The notes: a model not told the origin generated them from the sequence alone. DNA of 32,340 nt from Akkermansia sp. (GCA_030535795.1 JAUNRE010000016.1:1-32340), one strand, 5' to 3'. Positions 23,701-32,308 are shown, numbered from the stretch's first letter. Made by a program: numbers and translations.

Positions 23701-26359
23701 TGCGATTGATGCAACCGAATCGGGGGTGAGTGCGAGTTTTGTGGCACCTCGTGATGGGGTGGTGCACATGTTTGTCGGCTGCGGCTCCAAGCTGCGCCAT
23801 GTGCAGCGGGCTGTGAAGAAGGGCGCACAAGTCTTGCAGATTCCGCTGCGTGCGCATGAATATGGCACGGTGAGCCTTTCGATGCTGCTGCCGGATAAGG
23901 CTTCAGCACAGGTTATCAGTGATTCTGATACCTGTTTTGTCCCGCAGCGCCAGGGGCGGCTTACGCTGTCTCTCGATTCCCTTGCGGCACCCATTCGTCC
24001 CGGGCAGACGGTGCGTTTGTCCGGGCAGGTACAGCAGGACGGAAAACCTGCCGCGGCAGAGGTGACACTCTACGCTGTGGATGCCGGCATGCTGTCGGTG
24101 GATAAATACAAGACGCCCGACCCGGAACACTATTTCCGGGCTCGTTCCGTGTACACCTTTACCCCATGGGTGAAGAAGGATGATTGGGAGTGTGAAACTC
24201 GTATCTACAAGCACATGCTCAGCGGTATCTGGCGTGGGGAGATTCCCGGGTGGCGCACGGGCTATCTCAGCCGCCCGGGAGGTTGTACCGTCTCTCTCGG
24301 TCTGATGACCAATGGGCTGCGAAGCGGCAGCGGCGCACTGTCGGGAGCCGATATGGATGCGATTGTGGCTGATGGTGAACTGCCGCCCTGGCTGCTGGAT
24401 GATGATTCCGGTGTAACATTTATGGCCTACGCTCCGCCTGTTTCTCCCTGTATGGTAGGTGAGGAGGCGCTGCCGGAAGTGAAGTTACGCCGTCACTTTG
24501 AGCCGGTAGCCGTATGGAAAGCAGCTCTGCGCACGGATGCAGAGGGGCGTTTCTCCACGGAAGCCCGTCTGCCTGACACGCTGACCACATATCGGGTGTT
24601 TGCCGTGGCTGCCGGTGCCGATGGCTCGCGCTTTGCCGTGGCTGAGGATGCTTTTGTTGTGAATCTGCCCGTGATGATTACGCCCGGCATGCCATTATTC
24701 ATGAGTACGGGTGATTCTCTGCAACTGCCGCTTTCTGTTACCAACGCCACGGACGAGGCCGGTACCTGGACGGTGACGATGAGCGGCTGCGATTCGCCGC
24801 AACAGGTGGAGCTCCCCGCAGGTGGTAGCGCAACCGTTTATTTTAATGTGGCTCCCACGCAGGAGGGCGAATGCTCCCTTACCTGGCAGGCTGTCGGTAA
24901 ACCCGGTACGGATGCGGTGCAGGGCTCCTGCAAGGTGCGTTTCCCCGCCCCCGTGCTCAAGGAAGTTCACCATTTGCGCCTGCTTCCGGGGGAGAAAGCG
25001 CTGAAGCTTGCCTCGCTCTTTGCGCCGGAGGTGGCTCAATCCACCCGCGCATCCGTGCGTGTGCAGCTTTCCGCCAGTCCGTTGTTGCATCTGAGTGGGG
25101 CGCTTGATTTCCTGATGGAGTATCCCTATGGTTGCACCGAGCAACGCGCCTCGGCGCTCATGCCCTGGTTGTTGTATGAGGAGCTGGCGCCTTTCTGTCC
25201 GCGAATGGCTCAGCATTCCCCCGAGGCAGTGCGGGAAGAGGTCGCAAAGGCCGTGAACCTGTTGTTCTCGCGGCAGGGGCGTGATGGCGGCCTGGGTTAC
25301 TGGAAGAAAGAGGATAAGGGCTGCCCCTGGGCCAGCGCCTATGCCGCTGCCGCTCTGGTGATGGCGCAGGAGCGCGGCTTTGCGGTGCCGCAGGATAAGC
25401 TGAAACGCTTGCTGAGCTTTGTGGACGACATGAAGGAGGCTGATGCGATTTTCGGTGCCGATATCATGGCTGCCCGGGCTTTGGGGCAGGAACGCAAGCT
25501 GCGCCGCCTGTTGGATACGCAATGGGAGAATATTTGCAAGCAGAGCAGCCGCCCCGGTGTGTATGGCGCCAATATCATCTTCATGCGCGCCTTGATGGGT
25601 GAGGGGGATGCTGATGAGGCTTTCCGCACCTGGCTTCGCACGGTCGGTAGGGATTATCGGCACGGCTGTACACACCACTCGGCCATGATGATGCTCGCGC
25701 TGCATGATTTCCTGCGAAAGAGCAAAGCGAATGCCGCCGAGGCTACTGTCGTGTTGCCCGATTCCCGCCTGACGGTGGGGCGCACCCCGGTGGAGTTGCC
25801 GCTGCCGCAGGCCGCGCGCCCGGCAGAGCTGCCCACGGTGCTTTCTGCTGCTGATGGCGCAGTCTATGCATTGGTGCGAGCCAAGGCGCAGCCGGAGACA
25901 GCCGATTTCCCGGGGGTGACGGAGAAGGGATTGCAGGTTACTCGCCTGTATGAGGTGAAGGGGGAAGACGGCGTGTGGCGCAAGGCCCCGGCTCAGCTTA
26001 GCGTGGGTGATGTGGTGCGAGTGACTCTCACCTGCGCCAAGGCTGCTGAGGAAATGGAGTATCTCGTGCTGGAGGACTATCTGCCCGCCTGCATGGAGGC
26101 TATCAACCCGGAGGTGCCCTCGCAGGCGGCCGGGCTGGAGCCCTGCGCGTGGAGCTCGCCCTTCGACCACCGGGAGTATCTGGCAGACCGTGTGCGCGGC
26201 TTCTGCACCCGCTGGGCCGGCCGCGACCTGCTCAACATGACCTACTACGCCCGTGTGAAACGTGCAGGTACTGCCACGGCACCTCCCGCTCAGGCTCAGC
26301 TTATGTATGAACCCCAGGTCTATGGGCTGTCGCCTAATACTAAGGTGACAGCGCACTGA
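20723..26359 (+). CDS. Bacterial alpha-2-macroglobulin with intact thioester motif
   Basis: Bacterial alpha-2-macroglobulins are large periplasmic protease traps that change shape when cut and bind the protease covalently. This 1878-residue protein begins with a signal peptide (M-K-S-F-S-T-V-L-L-G-W-I-M-A-L-L-P-L-S-A) without a lipobox, so it is probably soluble in the periplasm rather than lipid-anchored. The macroglobulin motif A-D-R-S-V-Y-R-P-G-E-T-V-H is near residue 677, and the alpha-2-macroglobulin domain D-A-E-G-R-F-S is near 1270. The thioester C-T-E-Q is at 1471-1474 in P-Y-G-C-T-E-Q-R, followed by an alpha-helical domain with G-L-G-Y-W. The classic partner pbpC (PBP1C) is not adjacent; uvrA follows by 96 bases. 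The frame is open from 20621, but promoter and ribosome site support 20723. Confidence 0.93.
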   Translation: MKSFSTVLLGWIMALLPLSAEVYEGNPTATVSFPEPIVSNTVVYADEDASPQERGLNLFRIEGDAKYAPRAEWTDQDELRLHFAPGTATHATYRVILNEDVRYLSGEAPKVRQYEVRCAPSSLTGQVLPTQWGAAVLVTAESHTTQEARSLSSQSPLKLEFRQVKKGFWSNKRYYGRRVAAVVEPARVCDGVLKGTLGLLESLGCDVWSKLKTTSQLPGHVLVRPAEALPENEEWALVLLEGKGFNPGEVSCFNPKNELCSGMSVSPAAEGSSEVELRLYFAQPLRQEDVPVLFSRLHFSVDGRGDVTTSRDGFDRRLQLRDGQWLNFRYLGTLAATPLGEDLSEPQAGKTAYTGAGLVYGLRMRVSGYLPAVVDVTVPKGTAAANGAYTYRAHTHRIALNPAWPQLLPGVAQTTVLPLHAEHKLRLPSANLGVVDATLRRVSQQHLLAAYFEKPYDSRRYRIAEYEYDIESEREDLNLEDDEWAAMRRVRKARTEWKEARRKRAFWLSSAQSYPTRRYEPAQHALFRSSELVIDMDALGGGKLQPGLYMLTLHTQPNAHVKTALARNKAKPDALNFEVDIPVLITDINLICSQNGVLATRFSDSSVVSGVLSQQHWDDDARKWSVTRSALSHGVAYLKAEGQNVLVQHGQDIAVGRMPSSSRDSSALDYDGCYLFADRSVYRPGETVHLRGMVRRVKESSVSLPKITKATLKVNKPDYSDLCEQELRINEFGNFEAEVKLPDGEEDVVGTYSLELSAGDCSASLDVKCQVFRRDAFEATLSTEMDKVAPKSLTLRVKAQDYSGVPLVAAQVELNVGGDIHKLVTDAEGNAVLTLPMKPEWLQEEILEVKGHVRNDREEYVVLPEKQLEFSPADFIIRYERSRLMLKDALTKAPLAREQKVKVRLWEESVRPENPRAAFSRMQKHERTLATATVTVPADCREGIALPPDMLEALSQRDDRLRLSFSGSDTAGRESTYSCAAKDVLSRHDGMHLAIDATESGVSASFVAPRDGVVHMFVGCGSKLRHVQRAVKKGAQVLQIPLRAHEYGTVSLSMLLPDKASAQVISDSDTCFVPQRQGRLTLSLDSLAAPIRPGQTVRLSGQVQQDGKPAAAEVTLYAVDAGMLSVDKYKTPDPEHYFRARSVYTFTPWVKKDDWECETRIYKHMLSGIWRGEIPGWRTGYLSRPGGCTVSLGLMTNGLRSGSGALSGADMDAIVADGELPPWLLDDDSGVTFMAYAPPVSPCMVGEEALPEVKLRRHFEPVAVWKAALRTDAEGRFSTEARLPDTLTTYRVFAVAAGADGSRFAVAEDAFVVNLPVMITPGMPLFMSTGDSLQLPLSVTNATDEAGTWTVTMSGCDSPQQVELPAGGSATVYFNVAPTQEGECSLTWQAVGKPGTDAVQGSCKVRFPAPVLKEVHHLRLLPGEKALKLASLFAPEVAQSTRASVRVQLSASPLLHLSGALDFLMEYPYGCTEQRASALMPWLLYEELAPFCPRMAQHSPEAVREEVAKAVNLLFSRQGRDGGLGYWKKEDKGCPWASAYAAAALVMAQERGFAVPQDKLKRLLSFVDDMKEADAIFGADIMAARALGQERKLRRLLDTQWENICKQSSRPGVYGANIIFMRALMGEGDADEAFRTWLRTVGRDYRHGCTHHSAMMMLALHDFLRKSKANAAEATVVLPDSRLTVGRTPVELPLPQAARPAELPTVLSAADGAVYALVRAKAQPETADFPGVTEKGLQVTRLYEVKGEDGVWRKAPAQLSVGDVVRVTLTCAKAAEEMEYLVLEDYLPACMEAINPEVPSQAAGLEPCAWSSPFDHREYLADRVRGFCTRWAGRDLLNMTYYARVKRAGTATAPPAQAQLMYEPQVYGLSPNTKVTAH

Positions 26360-26420
26360 GGTCGGTCATAGGCGTCCCCCTCCGCGCTGCTTTCAAATGC
26401 GTATGCGCTGTATATTTTGC

Positions 26421-26449
26421 TTTATCTCTGGTAAAAAAGTAGGTAAAAT
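26421..26449 (+). promoter_or_regulatory. Possible uvrA promoter
   Basis: TAAAAT (26444-26449) lies 6 bases before the uvrA ATG, with a poor TTTATC -35 box (26421-26426) 17 bases upstream. If real, uvrA is transcribed without a leader. No Shine-Dalgarno site is visible. Confidence 0.4.
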
Positions 26450-26455
26450 GCAGCC

Positions 26456-29400
26456 ATGCATAACAAGAGCGCGGAGGCGAGCATCCGCATACGCGGGGCA
26501 AAGGAACATAACCTCAAGAATGTCAATGTCGATATTCCGCTTGGGGCGATAACGGTGGTGACGGGGCCTAGCGGCAGCGGCAAGACGTCGCTGGCCATGA
26601 GCACGCTCTATGCCGAGGGGCAGCGGCGCTATGTGGAGACATTCTCGCCCTATGTTCGCCAGTTCATGGATCGCATGGACAGGCCGAATGTGGAGGCGGT
26701 GGAGAATGTGCCGCCGGCCATTGCTCTGGGGCAGCGCAATTCCGTGAAAAACTCCCGCTCCACTGTGGGAACCATGACCGGAATAACGGAGTATCTCAAG
26801 CTCATTTTCTCGCGATTGGCGGTGGGGCGAGATGCCGAGGGGCGCGTGGTACGCCCGGCGACTCCGCAGGGAGTGGCGGCTCAGCTGCTGGCAGAGTCTG
26901 ACGGCGGGGAGGCTCTTGTGTGTTTTGCCGTGCGTCCGGTCGGCAGCTTTGCGGAAATGGTGCAAGCTTTGCAGGGGCAGGGCTACTTGCGCGTGTACCA
27001 CGAGGGGGACGTGCTGCGGCTGGATTCCTCCACGGAGGAGCTGCTGGGCATGGAACGCTGGTTGGTGGTGCAGGACCGTGTGAAGTTGCGTGCGGAGGCG
27101 GCTCCGCGTCTGACAGAGGCGCTGGAAACAGCTTTGCGTCTGGGGCAGGATGTGGTGTACACCGCCTTGCGTACCGGGGCGGGCTGGAGTGCCTTGCGGG
27201 AGTTCCGCAGCGATTGGTATCCGCTTGTTGAGCCGCGCCCGGGGCTGTTCAGCGGTAACTCACCGTTGGGCGCCTGCCCGGCTTGCAAGGGCTATGGCCG
27301 AGCGATTACCTATGACTACAATCGCGGTATCATACCCGATGTGAGCATTGCCGATGGGGCTCTGAAAATGCTTTCCTCCCAGACGCTTTCCATTTGCTAT
27401 GGCGACTTTCTGCGTGCCAATAAACGCCACAAGGCGGTGAGAATGAACGTGCCTTGGCAGAACCTCACGCAAAAGGAAAAAGACTGGGTGTTCTATGGTA
27501 ACTGCGGGGATTTAGACCCCTATACCGCCTCCGACCACAACCTGTGGTACGGCTATAAGGGGATTTTCGAGGACATGGAGAAACACTCCCACAAGATGAC
27601 GGTGCGCGTGTTTCTGGCTTACTACCGCGTGTATAGCGTCTGCCCCGAGTGCCACGGCGGGCGGTTGCGTCCCGAGGCTCTGGCGTTCACGATCGGCGGG
27701 CTGACGGTGCCGCAGGTGATGGCGCTGCCGATGGTGGATTTTCTGCCCTGGCTGGATACCCATGTGCTACCCGCCACGGGAGATGACCGCTCGCTGGCGC
27801 AGGGCGTGCGCGAATTGCGCAGCCGCGTGGCGTACCTCTGCGAAGTGGGGCTGGGCTATATTGCCGCTAATCGTCTCACCCGCTCACTGTCAGGCGGTGA
27901 GATTGAGCGCGTGAGCCTTACCGCCTGTCTGGGCGCTGCTCTTACCGAGACTCTCTTTGTGCTGGATGAACCGACCGTCGGCTTGCACTCCCGCGATACG
28001 GCGCGGCTCATTTCGGCGATGCGGCGGCTGGCTCACCGGGGCAACACGCTCGTGGTGGTGGAGCATGAGGAGGCGGTGATGCGTGCCGCTGATTATCTGG
28101 TGGATATGGGGCCGGCCAGTGGCTCCGCAGGCGGTGAGCTGGTGTATGCCGGCGCTCCGTGCGGCATAGCGGATACCGCGGCTTCGCTTACGGGGCAATA
28201 CCTGAGCGGAAAGCGCAGTATCGCCGTGCCGCACCGTCGCCGCAAAGCAAAAGGCAAAATCTCCATTCGTGGGGCGGAATGCCACAACCTGCATGATTTT
28301 GATGTGGATATTCCGCTGGGCGTCTACACCTGCCTGACGGGGGTGAGCGGCAGCGGCAAGAGCTCGCTGGCGTGTCAGGTGCTCTACGGGTCCGTGCATG
28401 ATGATGTGCTGGATGATGAGGATGAGATGCATGTGCGCTCCATCAAGGGGCTGGATAAGGTGCATGATGTGGTGCTGGTGGATCAAAGCCCCATTGTGCG
28501 AACGCCCCGTTCCACCCCGGCGGTATACATTGGCGTGTTTGAGGACATTCGCGCCCTCTTTGTGGCTGAGCCCGCCGCGCAGGCCAGGGGGCTCAAGCCG
28601 GGGTATTTCTCATTCAACAGCGGGGATGGTCGCTGCCCCCGCTGTGCCGGGTTGGGGCAGGAGAAGGTGGAAATGCAGTTCCTCTCCGATATTTTCGTGC
28701 CCTGTGCCCTTTGCCATGGCTCGCGCTACACCGAGCAGGCGCTCACCATCACCCTGCTGGGCTACAATATGGCTGAGATGTTGGCGATGGATATCCTCAG
28801 TGCTCAGCGTCTTTTCGCCCGCGAGAAAAATGCGCGCGCACGCCGCATCGCCGAGCGCTTGCAGGTGCTGGTGGATGTCGGTCTGGGGCATCTGGGCCTG
28901 GGGCAGCCGCTCAATACGCTATCCGGCGGCGAGAACCAGCGCCTGAAGCTTGCCCATATCCTGGTGGATGCCCTGACGGGGGATAGGCCGGAAAAAGGCA
29001 GTCTGCTGATTTTGGATGAACCCGGTACCGGCCTCCACTTCTGCGACCTTGAGGTGCTGCTCAGGGTGTTCGACCGCCTCGTGGAGCAGGGCAATACCCT
29101 GCTTGTCATCGAGCACAATACCGAGCTCATCAAATGCGCCGACCATATCATCGACCTCGGCCCCGAAGGCGGCACCGGCGGCGGTAACATTGTGGCTCAG
29201 GGCACGCCCGAGGCGGTTGCCGCTTGCGGGCTGGGCTTTACCTCCGGTTTTCTGGCGCAGGTGTTGCTCAGTGAAGGTGCGGGGCTCTCCGCTCCCGCTG
29301 TATCGGATGCCGATGTGGCGGTGCCGGAGGGCGTTATCGCGCTGCGCGGGGCTCGCCACCACCAGCTTAAGAATATCGATGTCGATATTCCCCGCAATGA

Positions 29401-31975
29401 GATGACGGTCGTAACCGGGCTCTCCGGCAGTGGCAAGAGCACGCTCGCCTTTGATATTGTCTTTGCTGAGGGGCAGAAGCGTTTCATGGATGTCATGAGC
29501 CCCTATGCCCGCCAGTTCACCGAGCAGATGGAAACGCCCGATATCGACCGCCTGACCGGCTTGCCGCCCACTGTTGCCATTGAGCAGAATCGCTCTCGCG
29601 GCGGCAGTAAATCCACAGTCGGCACCGTGACGGAAATCTGGCAGTTCCTGCGTCTGCTGTATGCCAAGTTGGGGCAGCCCCACTGTCCTCGCTGCCGTGT
29701 GCCGGTGGGGCGTCGTCTGCCGGAGGAGATTCGCGCCCTCGTGATGGCGGAGATTGACAAACGCCCGGCATCGCTGATGATAGCGGCGCCTGTGGTGCGC
29801 AACCGCAAGGGGCATTATGCCGACCTGGCGCGCTGGGCGGCCAAGAAGAAGTACCCCTACATGATAGCAGACGGCACCCTTTGCCGAACGGAGGAGTTCG
29901 CGCCGCTGGATCGTTATTCCAACCACGATGTCGATATCGTGCTGGCCGAGGTTTGTGTGCAGGGGAATCACATTACCATGAATGGCCGCGATTGTGATTT
30001 CGCGGCCTTGCAGGAAACGGTGGGCAGGGCATTGGAAATGGGTGATGGGTTCCTGCGGCTGGTGCAGGGGAGCAAGAGCCAGTTGCTCGGCACGCGTCTT
30101 ACCTGCCCGCAATGCGGGGAAAGCTATGCGGAGCCGGAGCCTTCCACCTTCTCCTTCAACTCGCCGCACGGCTGGTGCCCGCACTGTGCAGGCCACGGGC
30201 GCGTGGCAGATGTGGGCAGCAGCCGCAGGGATGAGGAAAAGATGAGCGAGCTGGAGCGTGAGCTGCGCTACGACCGCGAGGTCGAAAAAGCCGCCGCGAA
30301 AGAGGGGGCTGTGAGCCGCCCTTGCCCTGCCTGCCATGGGCAGCGCCTCAATGCCTTTGCCCTGGGCGTCACGCTTTTCGGAAAAAATATCGCCGAGGTG
30401 GGCAGGCTGGATGCCGTGAGCGCGCTGGAGCTGGTGAAGAGCTGGCATTTCGAGGGGCGAGAGGCGGAGATTGCCCGCAATGTTGTGGCGGAGATTGCCC
30501 CGCGCCTGCGTTTCCTGCAACGAGTGGGGCTGGGGTATTTGTCGCTGGATCGCTCGGCCACCACGCTTTCCGGCGGCGAGACGCAGCGCATTCGTCTGGC
30601 GGCGCAGCTGGGCTCGGAGCTGCGCGGTGTTCTCTACGTGCTCGATGAGCCTACCATCGGCCTGCACCCGCGCGATAATGAGCGCCTGCTTTCCACCCTC
30701 GATGACCTGAAACAGCGGGGAAACACCCTGCTTGTCGTGGAACATGATGAGGATACTATGCGCAGGGCAGACCACATCATCGACCTGGGACCCGGTGCCG
30801 GTGTGCATGGCGGTGAGGTTGTGGCAGAAGGCTCCTTTGCCGAGGTCGCGGCCAACCCGAACTCTGTTACCGGGCGGGCTCTGGCCGAGGCTCGCAGGCA
30901 TCCCTACTGCGGCAAGTGGCTACCGATAAAAGATGCTGAGTGGCTGGAGCTTACGGGCTGTTGTCTGCATAACCTCAAGAATGTGCACCTGCGCATTCCC
31001 CGTGCGCGTTTCACGGTCGTTACCGGCTCTTCCGGGGCGGGCAAAACGTCGCTTATTACCGGCACCCTCGCTCCGGCCGTGCAGCATGCGCTCGGCGCTT
31101 CCGTCAGCCCCGATGTGCGCTCGGCCTGGAAATCTCACTCCGGCCTGGACAGCGTGCGGGCTCTCTACCGCGTGGACCAGTCGCCGCTGGGCAAAACGCC
31201 GCGTTCTACCCCGGCAACCTATATCGGTATCTTCGATGAAATCCGTAAGCTCTTTGCCCAGTGTGCGGATGCCCGCCGTCTCGGGTTCGATGCGGGGCGC
31301 TTCTCCTTCAACACGGCGGCCGGTCATTGCGAAAGCTGCAAGGGCACCGGCTATCAGCGGCAAGAGATGGATTTCCTGCCTCCCTGTACCGTGCCTTGCG
31401 AGGCTTGCCGCGGGGCACGCTACAATTCTCGCACGCTTCAGGTGCGCTACAAGGGCAAGACGATTGCCGAGGTGCTCGATATGAATATGGAGGATGCCGC
31501 CGAGTTCTTCGCCGGCCAGCCTCGCTTGGTCGACCCGCTCAGGCTCCTGTGCGAAACCGGGCTGGGCTACCTCACGCTCGGCCAGGCCAGTAACACGCTT
31601 TCCGGTGGCGAGGCTCAGCGCATCAAGCTGGTAGCCGAGCTGATTAAGGGGCGCCGCGCTGCGCTCACTGCCATTCGTCGTGGCCGTGCCTTGCCGCAGG
31701 ATCTCTATCTTATTGAGGAACCCACCATCGGCCTGCACCCGCACGATGTGCGCCTTCTGGTCGGCGTGTTGCGCCGTTTGGTGGAGATGGGCAATACGGT
31801 CGTTGTCATCGAGCACAACCTGGAGCTTATCTGCGAGGCCGACTACGTCATCGATGTCGGCCCCGGCGCCGGCGCCGAAGGCGGCTCCATCGTGGCCGAA
31901 GGCTCTGTCAAACAGGTCGCCCGCAGCAAAAACAGCATCACCGCTCCCTTCATCCGCGCCGAGCTGGAGAAGTAA
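26456..31975 (+). CDS. uvrA: Double-length UvrA, excinuclease ABC subunit A
   Basis: UvrA finds bulky DNA lesions and loads UvrB in nucleotide excision repair. At 1839 residues this is about twice the usual 940, made of two complete UvrA halves joined near residue 950; a similar doubled UvrA is known in Chlamydiae. Four P-loops are present, with lysines at 43 (G-P-S-G-S-G-K-T), 635 (G-V-S-G-S-G-K-S), 994 (G-L-S-G-S-G-K-S) and 1530 (G-S-S-G-A-G-K-T), and four L-S-G-G-E signatures. The second half keeps the full zinc finger (Cys1217, 1220, 1241, 1244). The first half keeps only Cys274 and Cys277 there; the partner pair is replaced by F-R-S-D-W-Y-P-L. The fourth Walker B reads L-I-E-E-P, with Glu1754 in place of Asp. 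The start has no ribosome site. Confidence 0.95.
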   Translation: MHNKSAEASIRIRGAKEHNLKNVNVDIPLGAITVVTGPSGSGKTSLAMSTLYAEGQRRYVETFSPYVRQFMDRMDRPNVEAVENVPPAIALGQRNSVKNSRSTVGTMTGITEYLKLIFSRLAVGRDAEGRVVRPATPQGVAAQLLAESDGGEALVCFAVRPVGSFAEMVQALQGQGYLRVYHEGDVLRLDSSTEELLGMERWLVVQDRVKLRAEAAPRLTEALETALRLGQDVVYTALRTGAGWSALREFRSDWYPLVEPRPGLFSGNSPLGACPACKGYGRAITYDYNRGIIPDVSIADGALKMLSSQTLSICYGDFLRANKRHKAVRMNVPWQNLTQKEKDWVFYGNCGDLDPYTASDHNLWYGYKGIFEDMEKHSHKMTVRVFLAYYRVYSVCPECHGGRLRPEALAFTIGGLTVPQVMALPMVDFLPWLDTHVLPATGDDRSLAQGVRELRSRVAYLCEVGLGYIAANRLTRSLSGGEIERVSLTACLGAALTETLFVLDEPTVGLHSRDTARLISAMRRLAHRGNTLVVVEHEEAVMRAADYLVDMGPASGSAGGELVYAGAPCGIADTAASLTGQYLSGKRSIAVPHRRRKAKGKISIRGAECHNLHDFDVDIPLGVYTCLTGVSGSGKSSLACQVLYGSVHDDVLDDEDEMHVRSIKGLDKVHDVVLVDQSPIVRTPRSTPAVYIGVFEDIRALFVAEPAAQARGLKPGYFSFNSGDGRCPRCAGLGQEKVEMQFLSDIFVPCALCHGSRYTEQALTITLLGYNMAEMLAMDILSAQRLFAREKNARARRIAERLQVLVDVGLGHLGLGQPLNTLSGGENQRLKLAHILVDALTGDRPEKGSLLILDEPGTGLHFCDLEVLLRVFDRLVEQGNTLLVIEHNTELIKCADHIIDLGPEGGTGGGNIVAQGTPEAVAACGLGFTSGFLAQVLLSEGAGLSAPAVSDADVAVPEGVIALRGARHHQLKNIDVDIPRNEMTVVTGLSGSGKSTLAFDIVFAEGQKRFMDVMSPYARQFTEQMETPDIDRLTGLPPTVAIEQNRSRGGSKSTVGTVTEIWQFLRLLYAKLGQPHCPRCRVPVGRRLPEEIRALVMAEIDKRPASLMIAAPVVRNRKGHYADLARWAAKKKYPYMIADGTLCRTEEFAPLDRYSNHDVDIVLAEVCVQGNHITMNGRDCDFAALQETVGRALEMGDGFLRLVQGSKSQLLGTRLTCPQCGESYAEPEPSTFSFNSPHGWCPHCAGHGRVADVGSSRRDEEKMSELERELRYDREVEKAAAKEGAVSRPCPACHGQRLNAFALGVTLFGKNIAEVGRLDAVSALELVKSWHFEGREAEIARNVVAEIAPRLRFLQRVGLGYLSLDRSATTLSGGETQRIRLAAQLGSELRGVLYVLDEPTIGLHPRDNERLLSTLDDLKQRGNTLLVVEHDEDTMRRADHIIDLGPGAGVHGGEVVAEGSFAEVAANPNSVTGRALAEARRHPYCGKWLPIKDAEWLELTGCCLHNLKNVHLRIPRARFTVVTGSSGAGKTSLITGTLAPAVQHALGASVSPDVRSAWKSHSGLDSVRALYRVDQSPLGKTPRSTPATYIGIFDEIRKLFAQCADARRLGFDAGRFSFNTAAGHCESCKGTGYQRQEMDFLPPCTVPCEACRGARYNSRTLQVRYKGKTIAEVLDMNMEDAAEFFAGQPRLVDPLRLLCETGLGYLTLGQASNTLSGGEAQRIKLVAELIKGRRAALTAIRRGRALPQDLYLIEEPTIGLHPHDVRLLVGVLRRLVEMGNTVVVIEHNLELICEADYVIDVGPGAGAEGGSIVAEGSVKQVARSKNSITAPFIRAELEK

Positions 31976-32050
31976 CCCTATCCCCGCGCGCCGTAGGCGC
32001 CGATTTCATGAGCCCGTCAGGGCGACGGAATGTTAGGCGTGTGCAGCCCC

Positions 32051-32074
32051 GGGCTATTGTACTTTCGCCCCGCC
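32051..32074 (+). repeat. Left 24-base terminal inverted repeat
   Basis: This 24-base sequence starts GGGCTATTGT and ends in GCCCCGCC. It matches the reverse complement of 32285-32308 at 22 of 24 positions. Its last eight bases also form the left arm of a local 8-bp hairpin (32067-32086). Confidence 0.8.
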
Positions 32075-32125
32075 GGTTGGCGGGGCTGGATATATCGCCC
32101 GCTTTGCGGGGCGACAGCACATAGG

Positions 32126-32160
32126 CAGGGGTGAGCGAGCGACAGCTCGCGTAACCCCTG
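32126..32160. repeat. Two-tier hairpin A
   Basis: A 7-bp outer stem (32126-32132 with 32154-32160) and a 6-bp inner stem (32135-32140 with 32145-32150) are separated by a small internal loop, GA opposite GTA. The apical loop is GACA. It shares its design with the hairpin at 32306-32340. Confidence 0.85.
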
Positions 32161-32284
32161 TTACAGAACAAGTAGAAATGGAGCCCCGTGAATACGGCGG
32201 CGACAGCCTTTCGGGGCCTGACGGTTGCATGAACTACGGCATCCCCGCGGGTGAAAGCCCGCCGAATTTTTGAAAGCCCCGCAA

Positions 32285-32308
32285 GGCGGGGCGAAAGTAT
32301 AGTAGCCC
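32285..32308 (-). repeat. Right 24-base terminal inverted repeat
   Basis: This is the inverted partner of 32051-32074, 258 bases from end to end. The two mismatches are T opposite G and G opposite T, both of which pair as G-U in RNA. Its first bases overlap the arm of the local hairpin 32276-32292, and its last three open the terminal two-tier hairpin. Confidence 0.8.

Noticed and set aside
24695..26356. A 553-codon open frame on the minus strand inside the macroglobulin gene
   Set aside because: Antisense shadow; the plus strand encodes the thioester domain.
28919..30901. A 660-codon open frame on the minus strand inside uvrA
   Set aside because: Antisense to highly conserved UvrA motifs, with no recognisable domain or ribosome site.
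31950..32171. A 73-codon minus-strand frame in the hairpin region
   Set aside because: It overlaps the end of uvrA and runs through palindromic DNA; its product is arginine- and serine-rich with no family resemblance.
32169..32264. Fragment of 23S rRNA or a group II intron
   Set aside because: A few short strings, such as GTGAATACGGCGGC, recall rRNA or intron sequence, but no extended match or domain V-like hairpin could be made out by eye.
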